Below are positions 53,573 through 63,969 of a stretch of DNA of 64,000 nt, piece after piece. The position numbers were made by a program, and so were the translations under genes. The notes beneath the pieces are model-generated. The model had not been told where the DNA came from. It saw only the letters and a program-made list of their open reading frames with translations, and searched no databases. The stretch's first letter is position 1. Every line of letters begins with the position of its first letter. Source of the stretch: JALORV01 sp963707445 (GTDB lineage: Bacteria > Pseudomonadota > Gammaproteobacteria > Burkholderiales > Burkholderiaceae_F); contig CAVPPW010000002.1 of the NCBI GenBank assembly GCA_963707445.1, positions 1 to 64,000 of the forward strand, given 5' to 3'.

Positions 53573-53656
53573 GGAGGTCTCCTTGGCAACTGTGGTGAAC
53601 GCGGCGCTCTGACGGCGCCTGCGCAGCCGCGATTTGCCGCGGCCGAACTTGTTACT

Positions 53657-54471
53657 TTAGCGTCTTGCCGGCTGCGCGGGTGGCAGTCCCCGGCGCTGCA
53701 GCATCACGAAGCAGGCGGTGCCGATCAGCACCATCGGCACCGACAGCCACTGCCCGGCCGAAAGGCCGAGCGGCATCGCCCCGTACAGCGCTTCGGGCTC
53801 GCGAAACACCTCGCCGACAATGCGCAGCACGCCATAGGCAATCAGAAACAGGCTGCCGACGGTTCCCGCAGGGCGCGGGCGGCGCGAGTAGAGCCACAGG
53901 ATCGCAAACAGCAGCAGCCCCTCGAGCGCGAACTGGTACAGCTGTGACGGATGCCGCGGCAGGTCATCGCCCGCCTGCGGGAAGATCATCGCCCAGGGCA
54001 ACGCCGGGTCCGTCACGCGGCCCCACAGTTCACCGTTGATGAAGTTGCCGATGCGCCCGGCACCGAGGCCGAGCGGCACCAGCGGCACGACGAAGTCGGT
54101 CACGCGGAGGAACGACTTGCCGCGGCTGCGCGCGAATGCCCACATCGCGACGATGACGCCGAGAATGCCGCCGTGCGATGCCATGCCGCCCTTCCACACC
54201 GCGAAGATCTCGAGCGGATGACTGAGGTAGTACGACAGCGGACCGTAGAAGATCACGTGGCCGAGCCGACCGCCGACGATGACGCCGATCATTCCGTAGA
54301 ACAGCAGATCGTCGACGTCCTGCGACCGACATGTCGCGCCACGCGTCGCGCGAGCGCAGCCGGCCGAGCACCAGGAACAGCGCGAAGCCGATCAGGTACA
54401 TCAGCCCATACCAGCGGATGCTGATCGGGCCGAGTTGCAGGGCGACGGGATCGAATGTGATGAATGGGCAC
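53657..54471 (-). CDS. lgt: Prolipoprotein diacylglyceryl transferase (frameshifted)
   Basis: Inner-membrane enzyme that attaches diacylglycerol to lipobox cysteines. It is essential in proteobacteria. The signature GAGRIGNFINGELWGR and SHGGILGVIVAM are intact from 54300 to the stop. An inserted base near 54330 (after WRDMS) separates the N-terminal frame (FITFDPVALQLGPISIRWYGLMYLIGF). The start is unclear because no in-frame ATG exists; GTG at 54471 with a further indel is the best candidate. Confidence 0.82.
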
Positions 54472-54573
54472 GCGCGGCTCCGGAGACGAGTGGCTCGAAG
54501 GATGGCCGCTCGTACGAAATGCTTGGCCTATTATTGCCCGTTCACCCCTCGCAGCCGCTTTTCGGCAGCCACC
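54472..54573. promoter_or_regulatory. lgt/ilvD divergent intergenic region
   Basis: 102 bases. tattat at 54529-54534 is a fair -10 for ilvD (TSS about 54541, leader near 30 bases). The -35 is not clear. Confidence 0.35.
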
Positions 54574-56260
54574 ATGCCCTACAACGAACGCTCGAAGCAT
54601 GTGACCCAGGGCGTCGCCCGCTCCGCCAACCGCGCGATGTACTACGCGATGGGCTACAAGGACGAGGACTTCGACAAGCCGATGATCGGCGTGGCCAACG
54701 GCCATTCGACGATCACGCCCTGCAACTCCGGACTGCAGAAGCTGGCCGATGCTGCGATCGAGGAGATCGCCGGCTGCAAGGCCAACTCGCAGGTGTTCGG
54801 TACGCCGACCATTTCCGACGGCATCGGCATGGGCACCGAGGGCATGAAGTACTCGCTGGTGTCGCGCGAGGTGATCGCCGACTGCGTCGAGACCTGCGTC
54901 AACGGCCAGTGGATGGACGGCGTCATCGTCATCGGCGGCTGCGACAAGAACATGCCGGGCGGAATGATGGGCATCGCGCGTTGCAACGTGCCCGCGATCT
55001 ATGTCTACGGCGGCACCGTGAAGCCGGGCCACTACAAGGGCAAGGATCTGACGATCGTGTCGGCGTTCGAGGCGGTCGGCGAGTTCACCGCAGGACGCCT
55101 GAACGAAACCGACTTCAAGGAAATCGAGCGCCGCTGCATCCCAGGTTCGGGCTCGTGCGGTGGCATGTACACCGCGAACACGATGAGTTCGTCGTTCGAG
55201 GCGCTCGGCATGAGCCTGCTGTATTCGTCGACGCAGGCGAATCCCGACGACGACAAGGTCGCGAGCACGCGCGAGGCGGCGCGGGTGCTGGTCGAAGCGG
55301 TGAAGAAAAACCTGCGGCCGAGCGACATCATCACGCGCGAGTCGATCGAGAACGCCGTCAGCCTGATCATGGCTGTCGGCGGCAGCACCAACGCGGTGTT
55401 GCATTACCTGGCGATCGCGCACGCGGCGGGCATTGCCTGGACGATCGACGACTTCGAGCGCATCCGCCGCAAGGTGCCGGTGCTGTGCGACCTGAAGCCC
55501 TCGGGCAAGTACGTCGCCACTGACCTGCACCAGGCCGGCGGCATTCCGCAGGTGCTCAAGATCCTGCTCCAAAACGGACGGCTGCACGGCGACTGCATGA
55601 CGATTACCGGCAAGACGATGGCGCAGATGCTCGCCGAAGTCCCCGGCCGAGCCGCGCAGCGACCAGGATGTGATTCATCCATTTTCGAAGCCGCTGTATG
55701 CGCAGGGGCATCTCGCGATCCTGAAGGGCAACCTCTCGCCCGAGGGCTGCGTGGCGAAGATCACCGGGCTGAAGAACCCGTCGATCACCGGGCCGGCGCG
55801 CGTGTTCGACTCCGAGGACGCCGCGATGGAGGCGATCCTGGCCGACCGCATCCGACCCGGCGACGTGCTGGTGATCCGCTACGAGGGGCCGCAGGGCGGA
55901 CCGGGCATGCGCGAGATGCTGTCGCCGACGTCGGCGCTGATCGGCAAGGGGTTGGGCGAGAGTGTCGGTCTCATTACGGACGGCCGCTTCTCCGGCGGCA
56001 CCTGGGGAATGGTCGTCGGCCACGTCGCGCCCGAGGCCTACGTCGGCGGAACGATCGCGCTGATCCGCGAAGGCGATTCGATCACGATCGACGCCCACAA
56101 GCTGCTGCTGCAACTCAACGTCGCCGACGACGAAATCGCGCGCCGGCGCGCTGCATGGAAGGCGCCGGCGCCGCGCTACACCAAGGGGGTGCTCGCCAAG
56201 TTCGCGAAACTCGCCTCGACTGCCAGCAAAGGGGCGATCACGGACGAAAAGCTCTTCTGA
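54574..56260 (+). CDS. ilvD: Dihydroxy-acid dehydratase (one frameshift)
   Basis: Iron-sulfur enzyme of valine, isoleucine and leucine synthesis, about 560 residues. It starts MPYNERSKHVTQGVARSANRAM. Cluster cysteines lie in PCNSG, GGCDKNMPGG and GSGSCGGMYTAN. One indel near 55647 (after MLAEVP) shifts the frame; the resumed frame reads EPRSDQDVIHPFSKPLYAQGH to DEKLF. Since ilvD is needed for prototrophy and both frames are perfectly conserved, a sequence error is probable. Confidence 0.88.
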
Positions 56261-56271
56261 GCTGAGCGGTC

Positions 56272-56604
56272 CTCGTGTACGCGACCGCTGCGCGGTCGCA
56301 CGTGCACTCGGACCGGAACGGCAAATCAGTCGGCTGCGCTCCGGAGCGGCCGCGCGCTCCGCCGAACTCCAACTGCAGGGCACCCGCCCTGCGCTCCCGC
56401 CGCGCGGGAAGGGATTAGCACTCCTCCCTGCGCCCTCCTCGCCTGGCGAGGAGGGAAAGACAAGTCTAGAAGTGCGAGGTGCGTCGCGGGGTGGAGTGCC
56501 CGCCCTTGTTTGTCGGCGGAGCGCGCGGCCGCCCCGGAGCGCAGCCGACAACTATTCCGGAGCGAGTGCACGGGCGATCGGCGCAACCGATCGCGTACAC
56601 GAGC
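56272..56604. repeat. Imperfect inverted repeat element with internal hairpins
   Basis: No gene is present between ilvD and the Trp-rich gene. Instead 56272-56376 and 56512-56604 are imperfect reverse complements. A 37-base core (56329-56365 against 56513-56549) matches at 36 positions. Each copy also carries its own hairpin: 56281-56299 (7-bp stem) and 56574-56594 (8-bp stem), whose stems differ by a compensatory C-G to T-A change. Short open frames across this region are not credible. It may be a REP/BIME-like dispersed element. Confidence 0.7.
56433..56455. terminator. Hairpin in the middle of the inverted repeat, possible ilvD terminator
   Basis: ccctcctcgcc pairs with ggcgaggaggg around a one-base loop (effectively ten pairs and three bases). 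It lies about 170 bases after ilvD. There is no T-run, so the termination role is uncertain. Confidence 0.4.
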
Positions 56605-56613
56605 GACGCCTGC

Positions 56614-56853
56614 TTACCGGCCGCGACGCGACCGGTTGGCTTCCAGCGCATCCTTGATGCGCTTCTTCTTGTGCGCTTCCATCTCGTCGAACGCCTTCTT
56701 CTTGTCGAGCCCGAGGCGTTGCTCGATGAGTTCGAACCAGAGGAGCGCGAGAGCGAACGGCACGGTGATCCACCACCACGACAGGGTGGCAAACACGCTG
56801 ACCTCAAGCACCTTGAGAACGATGAGGGCAACGCCGATCCAGATCAACCACAT
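56614..56853 (-). CDS. Small Trp-rich membrane protein (TIGR04438-like)
   Basis: 79 residues: MWLIWIGVALIVLKVLEV, then LSWWWITVPFALALLWFELIEQ, giving two short membrane helices, followed by a charged tail LGLDKKKAFDEMEAHKKKRIKDAL. This pattern matches the small Trp-rich protein family of Burkholderiales. Function unknown. It is divergent from the cytochrome c gene. Confidence 0.8.
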   Translation of the reverse strand: MWLIWIGVALIVLKVLEVSVFATLSWWWITVPFALALLWFELIEQRLGLDKKKAFDEMEAHKKKRIKDALEANRSRRGR

Positions 56854-56943
56854 GCGGAATCTCCCGCCCGACGACTCATCGACTATAGCGGCGCTGACGG
56901 CGCGAAAGAAGGCTGGCGGTCAACGCAAAAGCGGCTAAGCCGT

Positions 56944-56949
56944 TAGAAT
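56944..56949 (+). promoter_or_regulatory. Candidate -10 box for the cytochrome c gene
   Basis: tagaat lies about 55 bases before the ATG. A possible -35 (gtcaac) is 19 bases upstream, longer than ideal. Confidence 0.35.
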
Positions 56950-57003
56950 CTTCGGGCTTTTAACCGGGCAAGCCCCCCTTCCCGATCCGATACGGAGACC
57001 TTT

Positions 57004-57309
57004 ATGAAGCACGTCCTCGCTGTTGCCGTCCTCGGCCTTGCCGTGGCAAGCGGTCCGGTGTTCGCTCAGGCTGAACTCGCCAAGCAGAAGAACTGCCTCG
57101 CCTGCCACGCCGTCGACAAGAAGCTCGTCGGTCCGTCGTACAAGGATGTTGCCGCCAAGTACAAGGGCGACAAAGACGCAGCGGCCAAGCTGGCGAAGAA
57201 GATCCGCGAAGGCGGCGTCGGCGTCTGGGGCCAGGTGCCGATGCCCGCGAACCCGCAGGTCAACGAACAGGAAGCCATGTCACTGGCAAAGTGGGTCCTG
57301 TCGCAGTAA
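57004..57309 (+). CDS. Class I cytochrome c (c-551/c-552 type)
   Basis: 101 residues. The signal peptide MKHVLAVAVLGLAVASGPVFA is followed by a mature domain of about 80 residues with the haem-binding motif CLACH at about 33-37 and the axial methionine in VPMPANPQ. It is a soluble periplasmic electron carrier. A rho-independent terminator follows, so it is monocistronic. A ggaga ribosome site lies seven bases upstream. Confidence 0.92.
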   Translation: MKHVLAVAVLGLAVASGPVFAQAELAKQKNCLACHAVDKKLVGPSYKDVAAKYKGDKDAAAKLAKKIREGGVGVWGQVPMPANPQVNEQEAMSLAKWVLSQ

Positions 57310-57328
57310 CGGCCGGGATTGCCAGAAC

Positions 57329-57357
57329 AGGGGCGCTACGGTGCCCCTTTTCATTTT
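57329..57357 (+). terminator. Rho-independent terminator of the cytochrome c gene
   Basis: aggggc pairs with gcccct around a short loop (about 57329-57348) and is followed by ttttcattttt. Confidence 0.75.
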
Positions 57358-57371
57358 TCCGTCCCAACGAC

Positions 57372-58628
57372 TCATAGCGCTCGGTGTCGCATCGGCACCG
57401 GGGTCGCCTCGCCACCGATCAGCCGGGCGATCAGTTGGCCGTTACCCGCGGCCAGCGTCCAGCCGAGCGTCCCGTGGCCGGCGTTTACGAACAGCCCGGC
57501 GATGCGGGTCGCGCCGAGGTATGGCACGTTCGATGGCGTCACGGGCCGCAGGCCGGCCCAGTAATCCGGGCCGGCATAGTCGCAGGCGCCCGGGAAAAGC
57601 GCCTCCGTGCGTCGCGTCAGCGCTGCACAGCGGACCGGATCGAGCTCGAGCCCACGGGCGCCGATTTCCGCGGTGCCGGCCACGCGCAGCCGATCGCCAA
57701 AGCGCGAAAACACGAGCTTGTACTCGTCGTCGGTCAGGCTGACGCTCGGTGCGGCGGCCGCATCCTTGACGCGAAAGGTCGCCGAGTAGCCCTTGCCCGC
57801 ATAGATCAACGGTCGCAGGCCCAGCGGCCGCAGCAATGCGCCCGATTCGACGCCGAGGCAGACGACCACCGCATCGGCGGCTTCGCGTGACTGGCGGCCC
57901 GCCGTGTCGACCAGGCGGACGCCGCAAGCGCGCCCGTCTTCGACCCAGACCGACTTGACGGTCGTATCGAACAGAAACTGCACGCCGCGGTCGCCACAGC
58001 GCTGCGCCAGCGCGCGGCTGAACAGGTACGCATCGCCCGACTCGTCTTCCGCGCAGTAATCGGCGCCCGCGAGCCGGTCGGCGCTCGGCGCGAGCGCGGG
58101 CTCGATGTCCACCGCTTCCGCCGGCGTGACCTGGCGTCGGTTGCAGCCGAGTTCGCGCATCAATGCGGCGGGCGCCAGCGAAGCCCGGAACTCATCCGGA
58201 TCGGTGTAGAAGTGCAGGATGCCGCGATCGACGCACCCGTATTCGAGCGCGAGCTCCTGCCGCAGCCGCTTCAAAACATCGCGGCTGTGCAATGCCAATG
58301 CGACGATCGCGCGGATGTTCGCGTCGGACCGCTCGGCTGTGCACTCGCGCAGGAACGCGGCGCACCACAGCCACTGCATTGGATCGAGTCGGGGCCGGAA
58401 CAGCAGCGGGGCGTCCGGCCGCCCGAGCCACCTCAGGATCTTGCGCGGCGCCGACGGGTTGGCCCACGGCTCGGCATGGCTGACCGCGATCTGGCCGCCA
58501 TTGGCCAGACTGGTTTCGAGTGCCGGACCGTCCCGGCGGTCGATGACGACGACCTCGTGGCCTGCAGCGCGCAGGAACCAGGCGCTGGCCACTCCGACGA
58601 CCCCGGCGCCCAGGACGAGAACACGCAT
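57372..58628 (-). CDS. dadA: D-amino-acid dehydrogenase small subunit (DadA-like FAD oxidoreductase)
   Basis: 418 residues, MRVLVLGAGVVGVASAWFLRAAGHEVVVIDR being the FAD Rossmann loop. Later motifs are SLANGGQIAVSHAEPWANP and GHGTLGWTLAAGNG at the C-terminus. It oxidises D-amino acids, typically D-alanine, feeding electrons to the membrane. The ATG at 58628 is chosen because it starts the FAD motif; an upstream extension lacks conservation. It is divergent from livK. Confidence 0.9.
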   Translation of the reverse strand: MRVLVLGAGVVGVASAWFLRAAGHEVVVIDRRDGPALETSLANGGQIAVSHAEPWANPSAPRKILRWLGRPDAPLLFRPRLDPMQWLWCAAFLRECTAERSDANIRAIVALALHSRDVLKRLRQELALEYGCVDRGILHFYTDPDEFRASLAPAALMRELGCNRRQVTPAEAVDIEPALAPSADRLAGADYCAEDESGDAYLFSRALAQRCGDRGVQFLFDTTVKSVWVEDGRACGVRLVDTAGRQSREAADAVVVCLGVESGALLRPLGLRPLIYAGKGYSATFRVKDAAAAPSVSLTDDEYKLVFSRFGDRLRVAGTAEIGARGLELDPVRCAALTRRTEALFPGACDYAGPDYWAGLRPVTPSNVPYLGATRIAGLFVNAGHGTLGWTLAAGNGQLIARLIGGEATPVPMRHRAL

Positions 58629-58734
58629 TACACCATTCCGATTGCAGCAGTCGTCCGATTCTACGGAGCTGGCACGGCGGCTCTTGCCGCGGCTTTCACG
58701 CAACAGACCCAGGGCGCCGGCTTGCAGGGCCGCC

Positions 58735-58763
58735 TTGCGGGGTATCTGCGTGCTGGGTACAAT
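58735..58763 (+). promoter_or_regulatory. Sigma70 promoter of livK
   Basis: ttgcgg (58735-58740) and tacaat (58758-58763) are separated by exactly 17 bases. The start of transcription would be near 58770, giving a leader of about 113 bases before livK. Confidence 0.65.
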
Positions 58764-58882
58764 TCTCCGGTTTCGCTGGCGCAGCCCTCCCGATTCGCGT
58801 AGTGCCGCCGCGATCAACGACCGGGACGACGTTCCAGACCACAACATCACCAGCCGGCCGACACTCAAAGGAGAAAAGGTTC

Positions 58883-60073
58883 ATGAATCACAGTGTCATC
58901 AAGCTTGCACCGCTGGCCATCGCCGCGGCGGTTGCACTTGCCGCTTGCGGCAAGAAGGAAGAACCCGCCAAGACGGAGGCCCCGAAGGCCGCCGCTGCGG
59001 CACCGCAGAAGGGTCAGATCAAGATCGGCCACGTCGCCCCGCTGACCGGCGGCATCGCCCACCTCGGCAAGGACAACGAAAACGGCGCCAAGCTGGCGGC
59101 CAAGGAAATCAACGCCGCGGGCGGCGTCAAGGTGGGTGACCAGGCGTTCGACATCGTCATCGTCGGCGAGGACGACAAGGCCGACCCGAAGGAAGGCACG
59201 CTGGCTGCGCAGAAGATCGTCGACTCGGGCGCCGTCGCCGTCGTCGGCCACCTGAATTCCGGCACGTCGATCCCGGCGTCGAAGATCTACTCCGACGCCA
59301 GCATGACCCAGATCTCCCCGTCGGCGACGAATCCGAAGCTGACCGAGCAGGGGTTCAAGACGACGTTCCGCGTCGTCGCCAACGACAACCAGCAGGGCGG
59401 CGTGCTCGCCAATTACGCGCATGACGCGCTCAAGGCCAAGACGATGGCCATCGTCGATGACCGCACCGCGTACGGCCAGGGCCTGGCCGACGTGGTCGAG
59501 AAGGTCGCGAAGGAAAAGGGCATCAAGGTCGTCGCCCGTGAATTCGCCACCGACAAGACGACCGACTTCAACGCCATCCTGACGAAGATCCGCGCCACCA
59601 AGCCCGACGTCATCATGTACGGCGGCATGGACGCCACCGCCGGCCCGCTCGCCAAGCAGATGAAGCAGCTTGGCATCAAGAGCGTGCTGCTGGCCGGTGA
59701 CGGCGTGTGCTCGCCCGAGTTCATCAAGCTGGCTGGCGACGCGGCCCCGGTGCTGCACTGCTCGATGGCCGGTGAGGCGGTCGAGAAGCTCGCGAAGGGC
59801 GAGGAATTCAAGGCGAAGTACAAGGCCGAGTTCAACCAGGACGTGCAGATCTACTCGCCGTACTCGTACGACGCGGTCTACGTGATCGCCGACGCGATCA
59901 AGCGTGCCGGCAAGTCCGACCGCGCTGCGATCACGGGTGTGATGCCCGCGACGAACTACCCGGGCCTGACCGGCACGATCGCCTTCGACGAGAAGGGCGA
60001 CCTCAAGAACGGCGCCATCTCGATGTTCAAGGTGAGCGGCGACAAGCTCGAGTACATCTCGACCGTCCGCTAG
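58883..60073 (+). CDS. livK: Branched-chain amino-acid ABC transporter substrate-binding protein
   Basis: 396 residues with a lipoprotein-type signal (LAIAAAVALAAC, then GKKEEPAKTEAPKAAAAAP linker). The periplasmic fold starts IKIGHVAPLTGGIAHLGKDNENGAKLAAKEIN, typical of LivK/LivJ. The ribosome site aaaggaga lies eight bases upstream. It is first in the livKHMGF order. Ligands are probably Leu, Ile and Val, whose breakdown gives propionyl-CoA, so the link to the pcc/mutase genes is sensible. Confidence 0.93.
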   Translation: MNHSVIKLAPLAIAAAVALAACGKKEEPAKTEAPKAAAAAPQKGQIKIGHVAPLTGGIAHLGKDNENGAKLAAKEINAAGGVKVGDQAFDIVIVGEDDKADPKEGTLAAQKIVDSGAVAVVGHLNSGTSIPASKIYSDASMTQISPSATNPKLTEQGFKTTFRVVANDNQQGGVLANYAHDALKAKTMAIVDDRTAYGQGLADVVEKVAKEKGIKVVAREFATDKTTDFNAILTKIRATKPDVIMYGGMDATAGPLAKQMKQLGIKSVLLAGDGVCSPEFIKLAGDAAPVLHCSMAGEAVEKLAKGEEFKAKYKAEFNQDVQIYSPYSYDAVYVIADAIKRAGKSDRAAITGVMPATNYPGLTGTIAFDEKGDLKNGAISMFKVSGDKLEYISTVR

Positions 60074-60091
60074 ATCCACGCGGCTGCACGA

Positions 60092-60119
60092 AACGGCACC
60101 TTCGGGTGCCGTTTTTTTT
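60092..60119 (+). terminator. Rho-independent terminator between livK and livH
   Basis: acggcacc-ttcg-ggtgccgt, an eight-pair stem with a stable ttcg loop, followed by eight T. It should end most livK transcripts and leave partial read-through into livHMGF, which sets binding protein above membrane components. Confidence 0.88.
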
Positions 60120-60216
60120 GCCCGCACGCCACGCCCGCCGCGCCTTGCTACGATGCGCGGACTTCCAGACCGCCCAGAAGCCTGCCCGACCGCCACCGAC
60201 ACACCCGCCGACCGTA

Positions 60217-61146
60217 ATGGAAACCTTCATCCAGCAGGTCCTCAACGGTCTCGTGCTCGGCAGCATGTATTCGCTGATCGCGCTCGGCTACACGATGGTC
60301 TACGGGATCCTGAACCTGATCAATTTCGCGCACGGTGACGTGCTGACGGTCGGCGCGCTGACCGCGCTGTCCACGATCCTGCTGCTGCAGGCGATGTTCC
60401 CCGGCATGCCGGGCTGGGTGCTGATCCTTGCCGGCCTGCTCGCGGCGATTCCGGTCTGCGTCGTGCTGAGCCTCGTGATCGAGCGCGTGGCCTACCGGCC
60501 GCTGCGCAACGCCCCTCGATTGGCGCCGCTGATCACCGCGATCGGCGTCTCGATCGTGATCCAGACGTTCGCGATGCTAATTTGGGGTCGCAATTACATG
60601 ACGTTCCCGACGCTGATCTCCAACGCACCGATCGAGGTGGGCGGAGCGACGATCACGATCACCAAGCTGCTGGTGATCGGCCTGTCGGCCGCCGTGATGA
60701 TCGGGCTGATGCTGCTGGTCAACCGCACCCGGCTCGGCCGCGCGATGCGCGCGACTGCCGAGAACCCGCGTGTGGCAGGCTTGATGGGCGTCAATCCCAA
60801 CTTCGTCATCGCGATGACGTTCGCGATCGGCGCCGCGCTGGCGGCGCTGGCGGGCGTGATGCTGGCCGCGACCTACAGCGTCGCCCACTTCTACATGGGC
60901 TTCCTGCCCGGACTGAAGGCGTTCACCGCCGCCGTACTCGGAGGCATCGGCAACATTCCCGGCGCAATGCTGGGCGGTCTGCTGCTGGGTCTGATCGAGG
61001 CGCTCGGCGCCGGCTACATCGGTGAGCTGACCGGCGGCATCCTGGGCAGCCACTACCAGGACATTTTCGCCTTCCTGATCCTGGTGATGGTGCTCATTTT
61101 CCGGCCGTCCGGACTGCTCGGCGAGCGCGTGGCCGAGCGGGCCTGA
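60217..61146 (+). CDS. livH: Branched-chain amino-acid ABC transporter permease LivH
   Basis: 309 residues, METFIQQVLNGLVLGSMYSLIALGYTMVYGILNLINFAHGD being the classic LivH start. About eight membrane segments; the EAA-like loop includes RAMRATAENPRVAGLMGVN. ATG is chosen over longer frames because it matches the family N-terminus. livM follows four bases after the stop. Confidence 0.95.
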   Translation: METFIQQVLNGLVLGSMYSLIALGYTMVYGILNLINFAHGDVLTVGALTALSTILLLQAMFPGMPGWVLILAGLLAAIPVCVVLSLVIERVAYRPLRNAPRLAPLITAIGVSIVIQTFAMLIWGRNYMTFPTLISNAPIEVGGATITITKLLVIGLSAAVMIGLMLLVNRTRLGRAMRATAENPRVAGLMGVNPNFVIAMTFAIGAALAALAGVMLAATYSVAHFYMGFLPGLKAFTAAVLGGIGNIPGAMLGGLLLGLIEALGAGYIGELTGGILGSHYQDIFAFLILVMVLIFRPSGLLGERVAERA

Positions 61147-61150
61147 ACAG

Positions 61151-62292
<1,142 letters not shown>

Positions 62293-62293
<1 letters not shown>

Positions 62294-63084
62294 TGGCGGA
62301 CGTCGTCCTGCGCGTCACCGGTGTCAACAAGCGCTTCGGCGGTCTGCAGGCGCTGTCGGATGTCGGCATCGAGATTGCGCGCGGCGAGATCTACGGACTG
62401 ATCGGCCCCAACGGCGCCGGCAAGACCACGTTCTTCAACGTGATCACCGGGCTTTACACGCCGGATTCCGGCAACTTCGAACTCGACGGCAAGCCGTATT
62501 CGCCGACCGAGGTGCACCGCGTGGCCCAGGCGGGCATCGCGCGCACCTTCCAGAATATCCGGCTGTTCCCTGACATGACCGCGCTGGAAAACGTGATGGT
62601 GGGGCGGCATGTGCGCACGAAAGCCACCGCGCTCGGCGCCATTTTGCGCACGCATCGGACGCTCGAAGAGGAGCGCGGGATCAAGGCACGCTCGCTCGAG
62701 CTGCTCGACTATGTCGGCATCCGCAAGTACGCCGACTTTCAGGCGCGCACGCTCGCCTATGGTGACCAGCGGCGGCTCGAGATCGCACGCGCGCTCGCGA
62801 CCGAGCCAAAACTTCTGGCGCTGGACGAGCCGGCGGCCGGCATGAACGCGACCGAAAAGCTGGCGCTGCGTTCGCTGCTCGAGGCGATCTGCCGCGACCG
62901 AATCACGATCCTGCTGATCGAGCATGACGTGAAGCTGGTGATGGGGCTGTGCGACAAGGTCACCGTGCTCGACTACGGCAAGATGATCGCGGTCGGACCT
63001 CCGGCCGAGGTGCAGCGCAATCCTGCGGTGATCGAGGCCTATCTTGGCGGCGGCCACAAGGACGTCGCGACGAAGGTGGCCTGA
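62293..63084 (+). CDS. livG: Branched-chain amino-acid ABC transporter ATPase LivG
   Basis: 263 residues. Walker A GPNGAGKTT at about 38-46, Q-loop RTFQNIRLFPDMT, and signature region LAYGDQRRLEIARAL, where YGDQ replaces SGGQ as usual for LivG. Walker B KLLALDEPAAGMN and H-loop LIEHDVKLVMG. It pairs with LivF to power LivHM. Confidence 0.95.
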
Positions 63085-63085
63085 G

Positions 63086-63805
63086 ATGCCCGACATCGTC
63101 CTTCGCATCGTCGGTCTGAAAGTCGCTTATGGAGGGATTCAGGCGGTCAAGGGTGTCGACCTCGAGATCCAGGCGGGCGAACTCGTCACGCTGATCGGCG
63201 CGAACGGGGCGGGCAAGACCTCGACGCTGAAGGCGATCACCGGCACCCAGGCGTGGGCCGGCGAGATCCATTACATGGGTCAGCCGACGCGCGGCATGGC
63301 GTCGTACCAGCTGCTCGCCCGCGGGCTCGCGATGGTGCCGGAAGGCCGCGGCGTCTTCGCGCGCATGAGCGTCACCGAGAACCTGCAGATGGGCGCCTTC
63401 GTGCGCAACGACGATGCGGCGATACGCCGCGACATCGACGAGATGTTCACGATCTTCCCGCGCCTGAAGGAGCGCGCGAAGCAGCTGGCCGGAACACTCT
63501 CTGGCGGCGAACAGCAGATGCTGGCGATGGCCCGCGCCCTGATGAGCCAGCCCAAGCTGCTGCTGCTCGACGAGCCGTCGATGGGTCTGTCGCCGATCAT
63601 GGTCGAGAAGGTCTTTGAAGTGATCCGCACCGTGGCCGCGCGCAAGGTGCCGATGCTGCTGGTCGAGCAGAACGCCCGGCTCGCGCTCGAAGCGGCGCAT
63701 CGCGCCTACGTCATGGAGTCCGGGCTCATCACGCTGAGCGGCGACGCGCGTTCGATGCTGTCCGATTCGAAAGTGCGGGAAGCCTACCTCGGCGAAGCGG
63801 CGTAG
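63086..63805 (+). CDS. livF: Branched-chain amino-acid ABC transporter ATPase LivF
   Basis: 239 residues. Walker A GANGAGKTS, LivF-type VPEGRGVFARMSVTENLQMGA, signature LSGGEQQM, Walker B LLLLDEPSMGLSP, H-loop replaced by glutamine in LVEQNARLAL as in LivF proteins. It is last in the operon, one base after livG. Confidence 0.95.
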   Translation: MPDIVLRIVGLKVAYGGIQAVKGVDLEIQAGELVTLIGANGAGKTSTLKAITGTQAWAGEIHYMGQPTRGMASYQLLARGLAMVPEGRGVFARMSVTENLQMGAFVRNDDAAIRRDIDEMFTIFPRLKERAKQLAGTLSGGEQQMLAMARALMSQPKLLLLDEPSMGLSPIMVEKVFEVIRTVAARKVPMLLVEQNARLALEAAHRAYVMESGLITLSGDARSMLSDSKVREAYLGEAA

Positions 63806-63969
63806 TCCACGCCCCACGAGACGCCCTCTGAGCTGAACGGCGCGCCACGCGCGGTTGCGTGCGGGCCATCAGGCCGTTGTCCGTTCGCGGACGCCGATAG
63901 AGAATCCGCCAGCGCCCGCCGGCGCACGCACGATGCTGCGCGCCGACGTTGCGGGGCAACGGAGCCACC

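Noticed and set aside
56479..56946. Open frames in the ilvD to cytochrome c gap (for example 155 codons at 56479)
   Set aside because: They run over the inverted-repeat element and antisense to the Trp-rich gene, with no ribosome site or recognisable protein features.
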